Of a DNA stretch of 64,000 bases, positions 11,001-21,107 are shown piece by piece. Below the pieces are notes generated by a model. That model had not been told where the DNA came from. It worked only from the letters and a program-made list of their open reading frames with translations, and searched no databases. The position numbers and the translations under genes were made by a program. Position 1 is the first letter of the stretch. Each line of letters opens with the position of its first letter. Origin of the DNA: Diaporthe sp. PMI_573 (Eukaryota > Ascomycota > Sordariomycetes > Diaporthales > Diaporthaceae); assembly GCA_021399435.1 (NCBI GenBank), contig JAJTUP010000037.1, positions 1-64,000 on the forward strand, written 5' to 3'.

Positions 11001-11961
11001 AAAGGGCCACATCGAGATTGTCAAGACGCTTCTCGATAACGGCGCAGATGTCAACGCACAAGGCGGCACATGCGGGAATGCTCTTCACACTGCATGTTTA
11101 GGCAACCACATCGAGATCGTCAAGATGCTTCTTGATAATGACGCAGATGTCAACGCACAAGACGAGTTTGACGGTAACGCTCTTCAGGCTGCATGTTCAA
11201 TCGGCCACATTGAGATTGTCAAGATACTTCTCGATAACGGCGCAGATATCAACGCACAAGGCGGCGAATACAGGAATGCTCTTCAGGCTGCATGTTCATG
11301 CGGCTACATTGAGATTTTCAAGGTGCTTCTTGATAATGACGCAGATGTCAACGCACAAGGCGGCCCATACGGGAATGCTCTTCACGCTGCATGTTTAAAC
11401 GAAAACATCGAGGTTGTCAAGATGCTTCTTGATAATGGCGCAGATATTAACGCACAAGGCGGGTACTACGGGAATGCTCTTCAGGCTGCATGTGCAGACG
11501 GCCACATCGAGATTTTCAAGATGCTTCTTGATAACGGCGCAGATGTCAACACACAAGGCGGGTACTACGGGAATGCTCTTCAGGCTGCATGTTCAGACGG
11601 CCATATTGAGATTCTCAAGATAATTCTCAACAAGCACGCAGATTTCAACACACAAGGCGGCATATGCGGCAATACTGTTCAGGCTGCATGTTTAAAGGGC
11701 AACATCGAGATTGTCAAGGTGCTTCTTAATAACGGCGCAGATGTCAACGCACAAGGCGGCACATGCGGGAATGCTCTTCAGGCTGCATGTTTAAAGGGCG
11801 ACATTGAGGTTGTCAAGATGCTTCTTGATAAGGGTGCAGATATTAACGCACAAGGCGGGTCCTATGGCAACGCTCTTCAGGCTGCATGTTCAAAGGGCCA
11901 CGACGAGATCGTCAAGATGCTTCTTGATAAGGGTGTCGGACCCAGCACTCGCCAAACATAA
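8058..11961 (+). CDS. NLR/STAND protein: PNP_UDP - NACHT - ankyrin repeats
   Basis: Two exons (8058-9027 and 9149-11961) encode 1260 residues. The intron (9028-9148, GTGAGT...CTAG) joins QLVS to DPRLYEL in frame. Residues 1-300 are a purine-nucleoside-phosphorylase-like domain with VGIGGG near 90, CFEMEAAGL near 257 and RGICDYADSHKN after it. A NACHT ATPase follows, with Walker A PGCGKS (about 408-413) and Walker B VLDALDECC (about 504-512). A winged-helix-like region contains RRPLTLSEMDVAL. From about 866 come two diverged ankyrin repeats, then ten highly similar 33-residue ones. This is a standard fungal NLR layout in which the repeats sense a ligand, NACHT oligomerises, and the PNP domain acts as effector, perhaps on nucleotides (family knowledge and inference). 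No stop or frameshift is visible. It is the main cargo of the inner element. Confidence 0.92.
10954..11943 (+). repeat. Ten 99-bp high-identity ankyrin repeat units
   Basis: The units recur every 99 bp and code for 33 residues around QGGxxGNALQAACxxGHIEIVK. Differences cluster at two places: the two residues after QGG (EY, TC, EY, PY, YY, YY, IC, TC, SY, with unit 3 changed to DEFD) and the four after the AAC (SKGH, LGNH, SIGH, SCGY, LNEN, ADGH, SDGH, LKGN, LKGD, SKGH). Most of the remaining unit is close to identical at DNA level, which fits recent duplication or gene conversion. Confidence 0.9.
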
Positions 11962-12365
11962 TTGACAGACTATACTGTCTTTGGCTTCGCGTGAAAGCCG
12001 CTATGTCAATTTGCCCTTCACAAATCTCTAGATGCACACGGTGACACATCCCCGATCTTCTATACAAATCCATGGTCCTGTGTACCCATGATGACTAAGA
12101 CTGCTAGAATTTGGATTAGTGATGTACCTTATAGGCTCATACTGATCTGACAGGTAGCTTGCTGATCCTCTCGCACCGTCGTAGCAGGCATTAAAAGCAG
12201 GCTAGGGTTCTGTACTTAGAGAAACTCCAAAGTACTTATGGGCTAAAATAACCATGGCCGATCAGCAGGGATAGAGCTTACTCGCAGCCAACCCGGATTT
12301 CAACTAGGTAGATCAGGGTACCTGCAAGTGTTCCCCTCACCTGAAAGAATGCGGGTTTAAGTCAG
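11962..12365. other. Right arm of inner element, no gene seen
   Basis: Sequence downstream of the NLR stop up to the right inverted repeat. It contains no usable reading frame. A short motif TGTACTTA..GTACTTATG near 12210-12240 has a loose parallel at 12568-12600, outside the element. Confidence 0.4.
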
Positions 12366-12393
12366 AAGGGGAAGATACATTTGCTCCAAACTG
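12366..12393 (-). repeat. Right inner terminal inverted repeat
   Basis: Reverse complement of the 4776-4803 repeat with two mismatches. It is followed by TA at 12394-12395. Confidence 0.8.
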
Positions 12394-12395
12394 TA

Positions 12396-12730
12396 GCAAT
12401 CTAGACGATTTCATGGCCTTCTCTGCGGTTACTAGTGGCGCTGACTACCACGTGGCTAGACACTAGCGTTGGCCCGCAGTTATGAGCATGTACCTTATCT
12501 AATTAAGCCTAGGTAAACCAGCAACTTGGCCGCACTGTAGCATTGGACAGTGATGATTGGCCAGGGGTCTTGTACTTATGTAGACCTTACAGTACTTTTA
12601 AAAGCCGGCTTCTATTTATACTCATACTTATGAGGAGGCTTATTTCATAGCCGTTCAGGGATGACTAGGATCTCGCTAAGGTAGACCGATGTGACTTAAA
12701 GTCCTCCTAAGTTTAAAAGAATGACAATAA
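12396..12730. other. Extra intron-like sequence before patatin resumes
   Basis: After the inner element about 330 bp separate the TA from the point where patatin homology restarts. A CACTGT...ACAGTG hairpin lies at 12534-12551. The stretch may be intron plus a further small insertion. No gene is seen. Confidence 0.35.
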
Positions 12731-15252
12731 TTTCTGTCGTTCTAGCCATTACAAAGGCCAACATAGACGCTCGTCCTACGCTCTTTAAGACATACAACAC
12801 ATCTACCTCCTATAAAGACTGCAGCATCTGGCAGGTTGCCCGCACGATATCGGCCGCAACGACCTTCTTCAAGTCTATCTAACTTGGCCGCAACAAGATA
12901 GAGTTTATAGATGCCGGGTTTAGATATAATAACCCAACAGAGATCCTGATTGAAGAAGCAGAGAAGCAATTTCCTAGATATGATTAGTTGCGTATTCTTA
13001 GTATCGGCACAGGGCTAGAAAGCATTGTAACGATCTAGGACTTAAGATAGTCTATCTTGAGTATATTGAAAACAATAGCCTTGGAGTCAATAAAAGTTGC
13101 AAGAAAACTTAACGATAGGTATAAAGAGGGAGGCCAGTACTATAGATTTAATATGAAACGTGGTCTGGATGACGTTAGATTGTCAGACTACGAGAAAGCA
13201 AGCACGATAGCCGCTTATACAAGGAATTACTTAGAAGAAAATTAGAGGGCAATTGAGAAGTTTTGTAATGACTTCTTTAAAAAGTCTGGAGGCCATTCTG
13301 GCATTATAGCAGAAACAGGCAGCGTGCCTTATAGTTAGTACTCTAGAGTTTTGCTTCTACTAAAACAATTAGGTAATATAATTATAGGGACCACCTACTA
13401 CTCTATACCTTTCCCTTGTAACTAGTATTTTATCAGCCGGGACACTATTCTGTAAGATCTAAGGTAAAAGCTCTTTATTTACCTAGAGTGCCAGAAGCTT
13501 GCTATTGTTAGACTCGGCAGAGTCGGCAAGATTTAGATAGCCCTCTAGTTTGCCTTCTAGGTCCAGGATAACCATCTAGGATACTCAGTCTTTTAGATAT
13601 TAGCGCTTAGCAACACTACCTTCTATCAAGACTACCTAGAGATAGGTAGGAAGGCAGAACTCCCAATAGATACTAATAATAAAGAGGCAAGGATATTAGT
13701 AAAATAATATCTCGAATTAAGTAGGGCAGAAAAGTAGTTGCTTATTATTAATAATATTAACGAAAAGACCCAATTAGCGACAATTAAAGACTACCTACTA
13801 ATCTATAACAATAGTCTTGTGCTTTTTACAACACGCTTAACAGAGATCGCCATATCTACAGCACGTATCAATATTGTCGAGCTTTACTAGATGGCTTCTA
13901 AAAAGGCAACAAACTTTCTCAAGAGATCCCTGTTCCACAAAGAGCTGATCAAGGAAGAATCTATATCAGCAAGGCTCCTTAAGGAACTTACTTATCTACC
14001 CTTAGCTATTATACAAGCTGCTGCCTACCTTAACTATAATCTGCATCTAACTATTTAACGGTACATCGACTTATTATATAAGACTAATAAGGATATTATA
14101 AGCTTAATAATTAAAGAGTTTCTAGATAATATATAGTATTAAGGTATAGGTAATACTGTAGCAACTATATAGATTGTATCTTTTACCCAGATTTAAGAAA
14201 CCGATCCTGCCGCGTATAAGCTACTTTTATTTCTATCCTATATTAAGCTAAAGGCTATACTATAGTTGCTACTCCCCTAAATAAGGTTTTAGCAAGACTA
14301 AGAGTCTACAATTAGCACACTGGTAGGATTTGCTTTCCTAACTAGACGTTAAAATGACGATATATATAATATGTATAGTCTGGTTTACTTGGTGACCAGA
14401 GTATAGATTAAAAAAGAGGCATAAACGCAAGAGAGTATACTTAGTACTCTTAACAATATAGAGAAAGTCTTTACCGATGACGATGGTATAAATAAAGAAG
14501 TATGGCGAAGCTACTTTCTACACTTTATTTGGCTGTTGGAACGGAGTAAAGATTGCTGTATTAATGAACGGTTTTTACTCTTAACCTATGTCGGAATGCG
14601 CTTGTTTGACGATCGGCAGTTTAAAGAGGCTATTAAATGCCTTGAAGACGTCTGGGAATGAAAATAGAAGACGCTCCGAGAGGAGGATCATGACCGACTT
14701 ACTTCAGAACACGTACTTGCAAGGGCCTACCTTGATGACCGGCGGATCGAGGAGGTAATAGGGATGTTTGAGTATGTGGTTGAGGTCCAAAAGAGGACAC
14801 TCCGAGAGGAGGATCATTCCCGACTTACTTTAAAACATAAGCTTACAAGTGCCTACCTTAAAGACCGGCGGATTAAGAAGGCAATAGGGATGTTTAAGCA
14901 TATAGTTGAGGTCTAAAAGAGGATGCTCCAAGAGGAGGATTATGACTGACTTACTTTAGAATACTCGCTTGTAAGTGCCTACCTTAATGACCGGCGGATT
15001 AAGGTGGCGATAGGGATGTTTAAGTATATAGTTGAGGTCTGAAAGAGGACGCTCTAAGAGGAGAATCATGACCGACTTGCTTCAGAACATGAGCTTACAA
15101 GGGCCTACCTCGAAGACTGGCGGACCAAGGAGGCAATAGAGATTCTCGAGCATGTAGTCAAATTTGAAAAGGGCCTATTAGAAAAAGATGACCCAGATTG
15201 TTTAATCTCACTAGATTTGCTAGAAAAGGCATATGGGAAGTTGCGGGGATGA
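12731..15252 (+). pseudogene. Patatin - NB-ARC - TPR NLR, 3' fragment, RIP-like decay
   Basis: Patatin homology resumes with VVLAITKANIDARPTLF and reaches the catalytic Asp region FIDAGFRYNNP near 12905. NB-ARC follows: its P-loop reads KLAIVRLGRVGKI-stop near 13500, where relatives have GLGGVGKTQ. Later motifs include LLIINNINEK and LTYLPLAIIQAAAYL. The C-terminus holds kinesin-light-chain-type TPRs of 42 residues. More than twenty in-frame TAG or TAA codons and an AT-rich composition mark heavy decay. The changes I could compare with family motifs (GGA to AGA, TGG to TAG) are all C-to-T or G-to-A. This is the second half of the gene that starts at 4229. The segment 4776-12393 separates them. 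In living relatives such proteins are NLR immune or incompatibility receptors. Confidence 0.85.
14670..15180 (+). repeat. TPR repeat units, 126-bp period
   Basis: Four to five 42-codon units start near 14670, 14796, 14922 and 15048, each with a version of TLREEDHDRLT...AYLDDRRIEEAIGMF. They differ mainly by transition changes and contain new stop codons. Confidence 0.8.
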
Positions 15253-15518
15253 CTATACTGTAGATAGCATCGTGATTTTATCGTATATAGTACTGTTAGT
15301 AAGAAGGACTTATCACCGTCTTAGAACAGACAAATATGTTTAATCTGTCTAAGTAGAAGCTCAACTTTGAAAGTCTAATTGCCGTCTGTTGTTGCTGCCT
15401 CAGGCTGTAATTGTATGTATAATGACGCTTACTGGGAGTACTTTATTTGACGCTTTGCACTGTGTAAGCCTTTTGGCCCCATAATTAGCCGCTTTTCAGA
15501 AAGATTCAACAAACAGGA

Positions 15519-15548
15519 CGCTGGACACTAATTTCGGTCCCCACTGTA
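15519..15548 (-). repeat. Right outer terminal inverted repeat with TA
   Basis: Reverse complement partner of 1341-1368, with TA at 15547-15548. The adjacent 15390-15518 shows patchy inverted similarity to 1369-1490. The 15253-15389 stretch between it and the NLR pseudogene has no gene. Confidence 0.7.
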
Positions 15549-17097
15549 ACATCAGCAATGCAAGTCAAACCCCAACGGCCACGTTAACCTTTCAGGGGTT
15601 GAAAACGCGAGACCGAGGTAATTGCCCCTTTGATCCCGCGCGGTATGCTTTTCGGTCACTCGAGGTCTGGTCCCCCGCAGAGCTGCCAGTGCTGCGTAAC
15701 ATTGTCAATGCACCTCAAAGTCTGATTCTCAACGTTATCCATGAGGGCATTTAGACCACAATTCCGGGAGTACTGCCTCTGTTCCAATACGTATTACAAT
15801 CCCGCAGCAACCGCACGGGCAAGGACGGGCTGACAGCGCAGCGGGCGGAGCTGTGTGACAGCTTATGGACCATTGTGGACTATTATGGAATCCTGAGCAC
15901 CCTACTAAGCAGGCTGGACAGTGAGAGGGAATCGGCACCGCGGTGGGATGGTCGCGAGTCCGAGCCCTGGATAGACCATGACTTGTTTTGCACTGGAGCG
16001 TTTTGTGTGACTGATTATACCTGCGCAAAGATTAGATGCAGCACCAGAGCCCTTTGCAGTTGTAAAGAATATGTCAATGATAGAGGCGATAGGGTATGGA
16101 AGTTCTTCTGCCAGGGGGGCACGAAGTGCTGCCTAGCAGGTGGTGTTTTGCAAATGATGAACCTTCCGGGTTCGCCTCAAGAACGACGCCCGTTTGTTTG
16201 TCCAGCACGGCGCTAACAAGAGGGCCGCAAGGATCACACTCGCTTTTAGGTAAGTTGATCCCAGGGTACCTCGTAGCGTCTGCGCATCCAAAATTCCAAC
16301 GCCTCAAGGACGGCAAGAATCAGGCTACCAGGATCAGAGGGGTGAGCAGAGGTTGACTGCCAGGGCCAGGTCCTCTGTGGGATTTGGAACTTAGCTGGAT
16401 ATCTTCAGGTTTGTGGCTTTGATGATGTGATATTTGATGGTGGTAAGGTTGGCACCTGACGGTTGTTGATCAAGAAGAGACATCAAGGTTTGCAACTGAT
16501 AGAGAACTGAGGTTGTTGTTTGATCATCAAAAAGCTCAGAAAGGGCCGAGCATCACAATCTGAACTTTGACAGTCAACAGAGACATAAGGTTTGCAGTTG
16601 ACTGCCGAGTTTCGCACAAGCTGGTGAACAAACTCGTTGTTGGCGACGGGGGACGTCGTCGACGACGAATGGTTCGCTGCAGTGTAAAAGTTCTACCTAC
16701 CACTTGTGGTAGCAAGTTATGAGGTCTGAAAGATGCTGTATTGAAGATGGGCCATCTAAGTGACTAATGGGCAGTGAAGCATCTAATAAGGTGGCTAGAT
16801 CCCAGCCCTGGCACCCCGAGGGGGCTGCCACACTGTCCCGTTGTCATCCCATGCGCTCAACATTGACGCCCATCAGGCTGCAGCCATTGCCACTGACGGT
16901 GCAGGAATCCGTGTCAAAACCTCCATGACACCTTCAACGTTGTTCCAAGTTCTAATTCGCTAACGCCCACGAAATTCACGTCTATAATATCTACGCCAAG
17001 TGGGGCTTAAACAACAAGTTGTGGATATCATCAATAATCATGAGCTGTTGAACATGCACAGTTGACGATGATGACACAAATACAGGTGTATGAGACA
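15549..17097. other. Intergenic, no supported gene
   Basis: Short frames only. A perfect 14-bp palindrome CGTCGTCGACGACG lies at 16654-16667. A direct repeat (GAGACATCAAGGTTTGCAA and GAGACATAAGGTTTGCAG) occurs near 16478 and 16580. An isolated ankyrin-like scrap (RLFVQHGANKRA) can be read near 16185-16225 but is too short to call. Confidence 0.4.
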
Positions 17098-18969
17098 TTA
17101 CTGGTTGGGAGTCCTCCATGCCGTTACTCTCTTCCGCCCGCAAATCAGCAAGACCCAGCAGTCTCTGGCGAAAAAGACCTTCCAAATACTTTCTGGTGGC
17201 TCCTCGCGATTCAAATAAAGTGTATCATATCTCTCTCCCATAACCCAGCGTTCGGCCTGCTCCTTCAACACAGCTTCCTTCTGAGCCAGCCACTTCCGGC
17301 CATCCTCTCGTTGTTCGAATAGCCTGTCCTGAATCTCGGGCGTCCAAGTCCATGGCCAAACAAAATGGGCGTAATATCTGGCGAGACCACTATCACCTAG
17401 CTTTGATAGGGGACCAAGGATTCGCGTGTATGCTGACAAAATCTCCTGTCCTTCTTCCTTGGTCAGGTCTACGCGGTCCCATTGAGGCGAGAGGTCCAGC
17501 GTATCTGCCATGTACAAGCGAAGCGTCAAGGCCGGTCTATTAAGCTTATTTCGAGCCCAGTTGACACAGTTGATCCAGTCTTCCAGGACGGCGTGACCAT
17601 TTTTGGGCCAGCTATCGTGCGGGTAAGGAGGGAAGACTATCTCCACGAAGCGGAGCAGGCCCAAGCAGCTAGTTGGTACGATTTCTCCTAGAAAGATAGA
17701 GACGGCAAAGCGCTGGGTCGGATAGCCGCCGTCGAGAGATAAAAGTGGGTAGCGCTAGGGGCTCTTGGAATCAAAGTCGTGGACCACAAAGCGGTTGCCG
17801 GAGAAGAATGCCACTTGAGCGTCGTGGTAGAGGGGGCGGCAGACGAGGAATAGTGCCAGTGGGGAGTCCCAGCACCTGCACGTAGACGACGAGGCGCTAT
17901 GTACGAGCCGGCAGAAACACCCGATAGAGGGCTCAGGATACGTCACCCAGCACTGGGAAAACTGGCACCCGCGGCGAACCCGAGGTATACAGGTCTTGCC
18001 TCGGGCTTCGATATTAACACAACCGGGTCGCCTGACTAAATACGAGGCTAGAACCCTGTCCCATGTAACCTCTTTGCACGGAGTGATGAGATCGGTGTAC
18101 TCGAGGATGCGGAGGCGAAGCTCGCGGGGCAGCGAAAGCAGCCGAGACAGGTCGCCGCTCGCCCCTGGAGGTTCTACACCTACTGGACGCTGCTGGGAGA
18201 TGCCCCGGGCACGCAGAACAGCGTCGTTAGCGATCTCCTGGATCTCAGTGCTGCGTTCCCTGCAGAGACGGACGTGGCAGTCTCTCAGGGGCGCGAGTAA
18301 GGCAAGGGGGGCAACTGCGAGTTGAGCTATTTGCGGTTCGTCATGGCGTACGTCGCAAACGAAGGACAGTTCCAGGTTCGAGAAGTCCACGCCATGGGAG
18401 GATATGAGCTTTACCGTCGACTGCCATTCGGCCAGCGTCGTCTCTGTAAATGAATCGGTGGCTAGCAATGGCCCATCGTGGGCGATGCCCTCGTGCCACT
18501 TGCAAGCATATGGCGGAATGTCCAGTAGGTGATTAATGTGGTCACAGCATTTTCCTTTTGGGGTATTGTGTTTCCGAGGATGGCACGAGGCCTCGCTGAC
18601 GACAATCTTGAGACGCCGAAGTGAAGCGAGAGATGACGCGGTGAGGGCTCGCAGCGGAGAAAGACCGGTTCGCTGTGGTAGGTTTAGAGAATATTGGTTG
18701 CTGGGCGGCATTCGAATGACGAAGCTGTTCAGGGGGTAGAGCAGTGCAGACGCCTCATTATAGACGGTCGTACAAGACAGGAGCAGGCCATGAAAGCCGA
18801 GCCTGGAGCTGTCGAAGTCGCCGTGGAGGTCCAAGATAGATGGCAGCCCATCACGCCTGAGTGGTGCCAGTCCAGCCCAAAAGTAGATGCGGCGCCGCAC
18901 CTGAGGCGGGAGACGAAGGAACGGAGAGCCACGGCTGGGAGCAAGTGTTGGTCCACTGGACGATTCCAT
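17098..18969 (-). pseudogene. F-box-like fungal family gene with one in-frame TAG
   Basis: A single minus-strand frame runs 18969 to 17098 (about 623 codons) with only one interruption, TAG at 17755-17757. Before it the protein has an F-box-like LRLPPQVRRRIYFWAG near residue 20 and a second LSLPRELRLRILEYTD near 275, then NRFVVHDFDSKSP. After the stop it goes on as RYPLLSLDGGYPTQRFAVSIFLGEIV and ends in FARDCWVLLICGRKR. The sequence on both sides matches one family I know from Sordariomycetes, with paired RLPxELRLRIxEY motifs and a conserved VFPPY block. The stop therefore lies inside the gene. A 33-bp GT..AG stretch could remove it but is too short for an intron and would delete conserved residues. 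The function is unknown. The F-box would suggest ubiquitin ligase adaptors. Confidence 0.7.
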
Positions 18970-19259
18970 CAGTGGTTGAGGTTGGGAGGATGTGCTAGCG
19001 GCTTGGTGAAGATGGGATTGACGAGGAAAATATTGTCAGTCTGTATATCCGTCAGGCTGAGGTAGCTGTGGGAAACGTCAAAAGCACATCAACATCAGCT
19101 CGAGAGCGACGTACCGAGGATCCGGGTCATTGGACGCACGGGCTACCACCAGCGTAGAGTAAAATTAGACTTTGGATCAAGGCTGGGAGCCAACAGGTAC
19201 ACTTGGCAACGTTTAATAGCCTCGAACAACCAACAGCAACAACCAACAACAAACAACAC

Positions 19260-19301
19260 CCACACACTCACACACTCACACACTCACACACTCACACACA
19301 A
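19260..19301. repeat. (CACACACT)n microsatellite
   Basis: CACA blocks broken by CT every eight to nine bases. It lies about 290 bp upstream of the F-box-like gene start. Confidence 0.8.
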
Positions 19302-20738
19302 AACAAATTTGCATCATCCGCCACCCTCCGACCGACCCGGAGAATGATGCCATGTGCAGGGTTCCGAAAATCCATCGGACTGAGAATAGCGTCCATTGTT
19401 AATGACATCGTGGCAATTATAATTATTTGCCCGTACAATGGAAATATGCCTACCGCAATGATCCTACACGATTCGATCTTAAGTAGCTGGACGTGGAAGG
19501 CTGATCTCAACTGCGCTTCCCATCAGCAACCTATTGCCGTAAGAAGACTCACTCGATGAGTACTCGTACTATCAAACACCGTCCATGAAGAGCTTCAGGA
19601 GGAGGCCATGCTTGGTTCAACCAGGTCTGCAGGATGGCGTCTTCCCAGACCTTCTACGTGTGAGAACATTCGTTGGACTCCTAGCCAACGCTCTTGTAAC
19701 CAGAAGTGAGCCTTGACAGTAGAGACCACCCTGTCCGACATCGCTGCCGGTCTAGACGAAAGCACTACGATGCAGCTGCCACCCAACCCCAGCCTTCTCC
19801 TCCTCAAGGCATCGTCTTTGTTAAGGATGTTCCCAAAGGCCTTCCTCGCCCGGTCGATCGGTCTGGGGCCGTTGCAGGATGGACTGTTGGACGACAGGGC
19901 GGGCATCTTTGCACCACGGCCTCAGATTCATCCATGGTTTTGAATTCGGACGTGTGTTCGGCCTTCAGCCCTGAAGGTGCTTAACGTCCCACTGCATGTT
20001 GAACAGAGTCTATCTAAAAACACGAAGTATTTAAACCATCTTCTCTTCCACGCTGGAACTGTTTGGATGTACTTCCCAGTCATCTTTGAGTTTCGTCTTC
20101 ATCCTTATCCTCGCAGGTCGAGCTACCGCCTCTACTCTCATTCAGTCCTGAGTTATCTGGCCCCCTACTTCTCGCCGGTCGAGAACAATACGCATCAGAA
20201 GCTGGGATTATCTTTCGTTCTCCAGTATTCTTTCCCCATAAGGATAATACCACAACTCGACTATACTCCTCTGTCTCGCCTTAATTAATTTTGTTGTTTC
20301 AATATGAGCGGTCTTCCTATGAATAGGATCGGTGAAGGGGCGGACGCTACGTGGACGCAAATATACCACTCACCTTGTGATCACAGGTCTATAATTAACA
20401 TGGGACGACCTGTTGGATATTGCGAGGCTCCACTGGAACTGGGTGAAGGTTCAGGACGCCGCTTACACTAGTACGGCCACCTGCATTGTTGCGGCACTGA
20501 TGCTGCCCAGTACTAGAGGTGCCGTCATCTTCTTGTCCACCATTGCTCGCGGTGATCGGCATCCTCTAAGCCGCATGAGGTTGGCTGTCTGGGGCCGCAT
20601 GCGCAATTCTCCTTCCGCCGGTGAGCCCATCACGATCTGCGGAGAATGCCAAAAGTGTGGCGAGAGGGTTGAACATCGAATGCTACACAAGGGAGAAGGG
20701 TCGGGAGGTCAGATTGCACGACAACCATTCCAACAAGA

Positions 20739-21107
20739 ATGGCGGACCTGGACGCCCTTCCATGCCGAGGATTGGAGACAGCTCCTTACACTGGTTACCC
20801 GGTCGTGCCTCCACCACCCAGGTCTGACCGCAATTCTGGGCCCAGTTCTGGCCAAAACCAATATCGTAGCTCTGGTAGCCCGAGCTACAGTTCCCGGCAC
20901 CCTCCGAGCAGCGCCCCTCGAAAATCAGCTCCACATCCCAGCAGCTCGAGACACAAGTCTGGCCATTCAACCGCGGATTCTCACCTATCGAGTGTGATGT
21001 CCGGACTGCAGATTGCGCCGAAGAAGAGTTCCCATAGCTCTCATGTCTCTTCAAAGACAACATCAACTTCCAGCCGGACTGGCCATAAAAAGAAGCATCG
21101 GGACTAA
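20739..21107 (+). CDS. Possible small Ser-rich basic protein
   Basis: 122 codons from ATG to stop, rich in Ser, Pro, His and Lys, with a basic end (GHKKKHRD). A cysteine-containing frame just upstream (ICGECQKCGERVEH near 20635) may belong to an earlier exon, but I could not join them with good splice sites. No family is recognised. It may not be a gene. Confidence 0.3.
   Translation: MADLDALPCRGLETAPYTGYPVVPPPPRSDRNSGPSSGQNQYRSSGSPSYSSRHPPSSAPRKSAPHPSSSRHKSGHSTADSHLSSVMSGLQIAPKKSSHSSHVSSKTTSTSSRTGHKKKHRD

Larger units (their letters stand above)
4776..12393. mobile_element. 7.6-kb TIR-bounded segment carrying CorA-like gene and NLR
   Basis: Seen directly: 28-bp ends starting CAGTTTGGAGCAAATGTA face each other at 4776-4803 and 12366-12393 with two mismatches, and each is preceded outward by TA. 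The segment interrupts a patatin-NLR gene. The patatin domain begins left of it and continues right of it in the same orientation. That makes a single insertion event likely. Inside are only two convincing genes, divergently transcribed: a CorA-like membrane protein and a PNP-NACHT-ankyrin NLR. No transposase or other recombinase is visible, so movement would need enzymes from elsewhere. The ends resemble Tc1/mariner-class elements in their CAGT start and TA flanks but differ from the outer repeats. The cargo genes lack stops, unlike the surrounding host gene. Confidence 0.65.
1341..15546. mobile_element. Candidate 14.2-kb Tc1/mariner-like composite element with NLR cargo
   Basis: Seen directly: CAGTGGGAACCGAAAT... 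begins at 1341 after a TA, and its inverted counterpart ends at 15546 before a TA. The 28-bp ends differ at three positions, all transitions. Further matches occur at similar depth on both sides, such as AATCTTTCT and GCTTACACAGT. CAGTGG(G) ends and TA target duplications are typical of fungal Tc1/mariner elements such as impala. Between the ends lie a decayed Tc1-type transposase, a convergent second ORF ending 12 bp away, a decayed patatin NLR and the inner 7.6-kb segment. Without the inner segment the unit would be about 6.6 kb. That the two ends belong to one element is inference. They could come from two separate copies. Confidence 0.5.

Noticed and set aside
1..15600. Starship-type giant element
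   Set aside because: No tyrosine-recombinase (DUF3435) gene is visible, and the ends are short inverted repeats with TA, which fits DDE transposons instead.
16185..16225. Ankyrin-like scrap near the right outer repeat
   Set aside because: A dozen residues only. It could arise by chance.
17740..17775. 33-bp intron removing the TAG in the F-box-like gene
   Set aside because: Far below the usual minimum intron length and it would remove conserved residues NRFVVHDFD.
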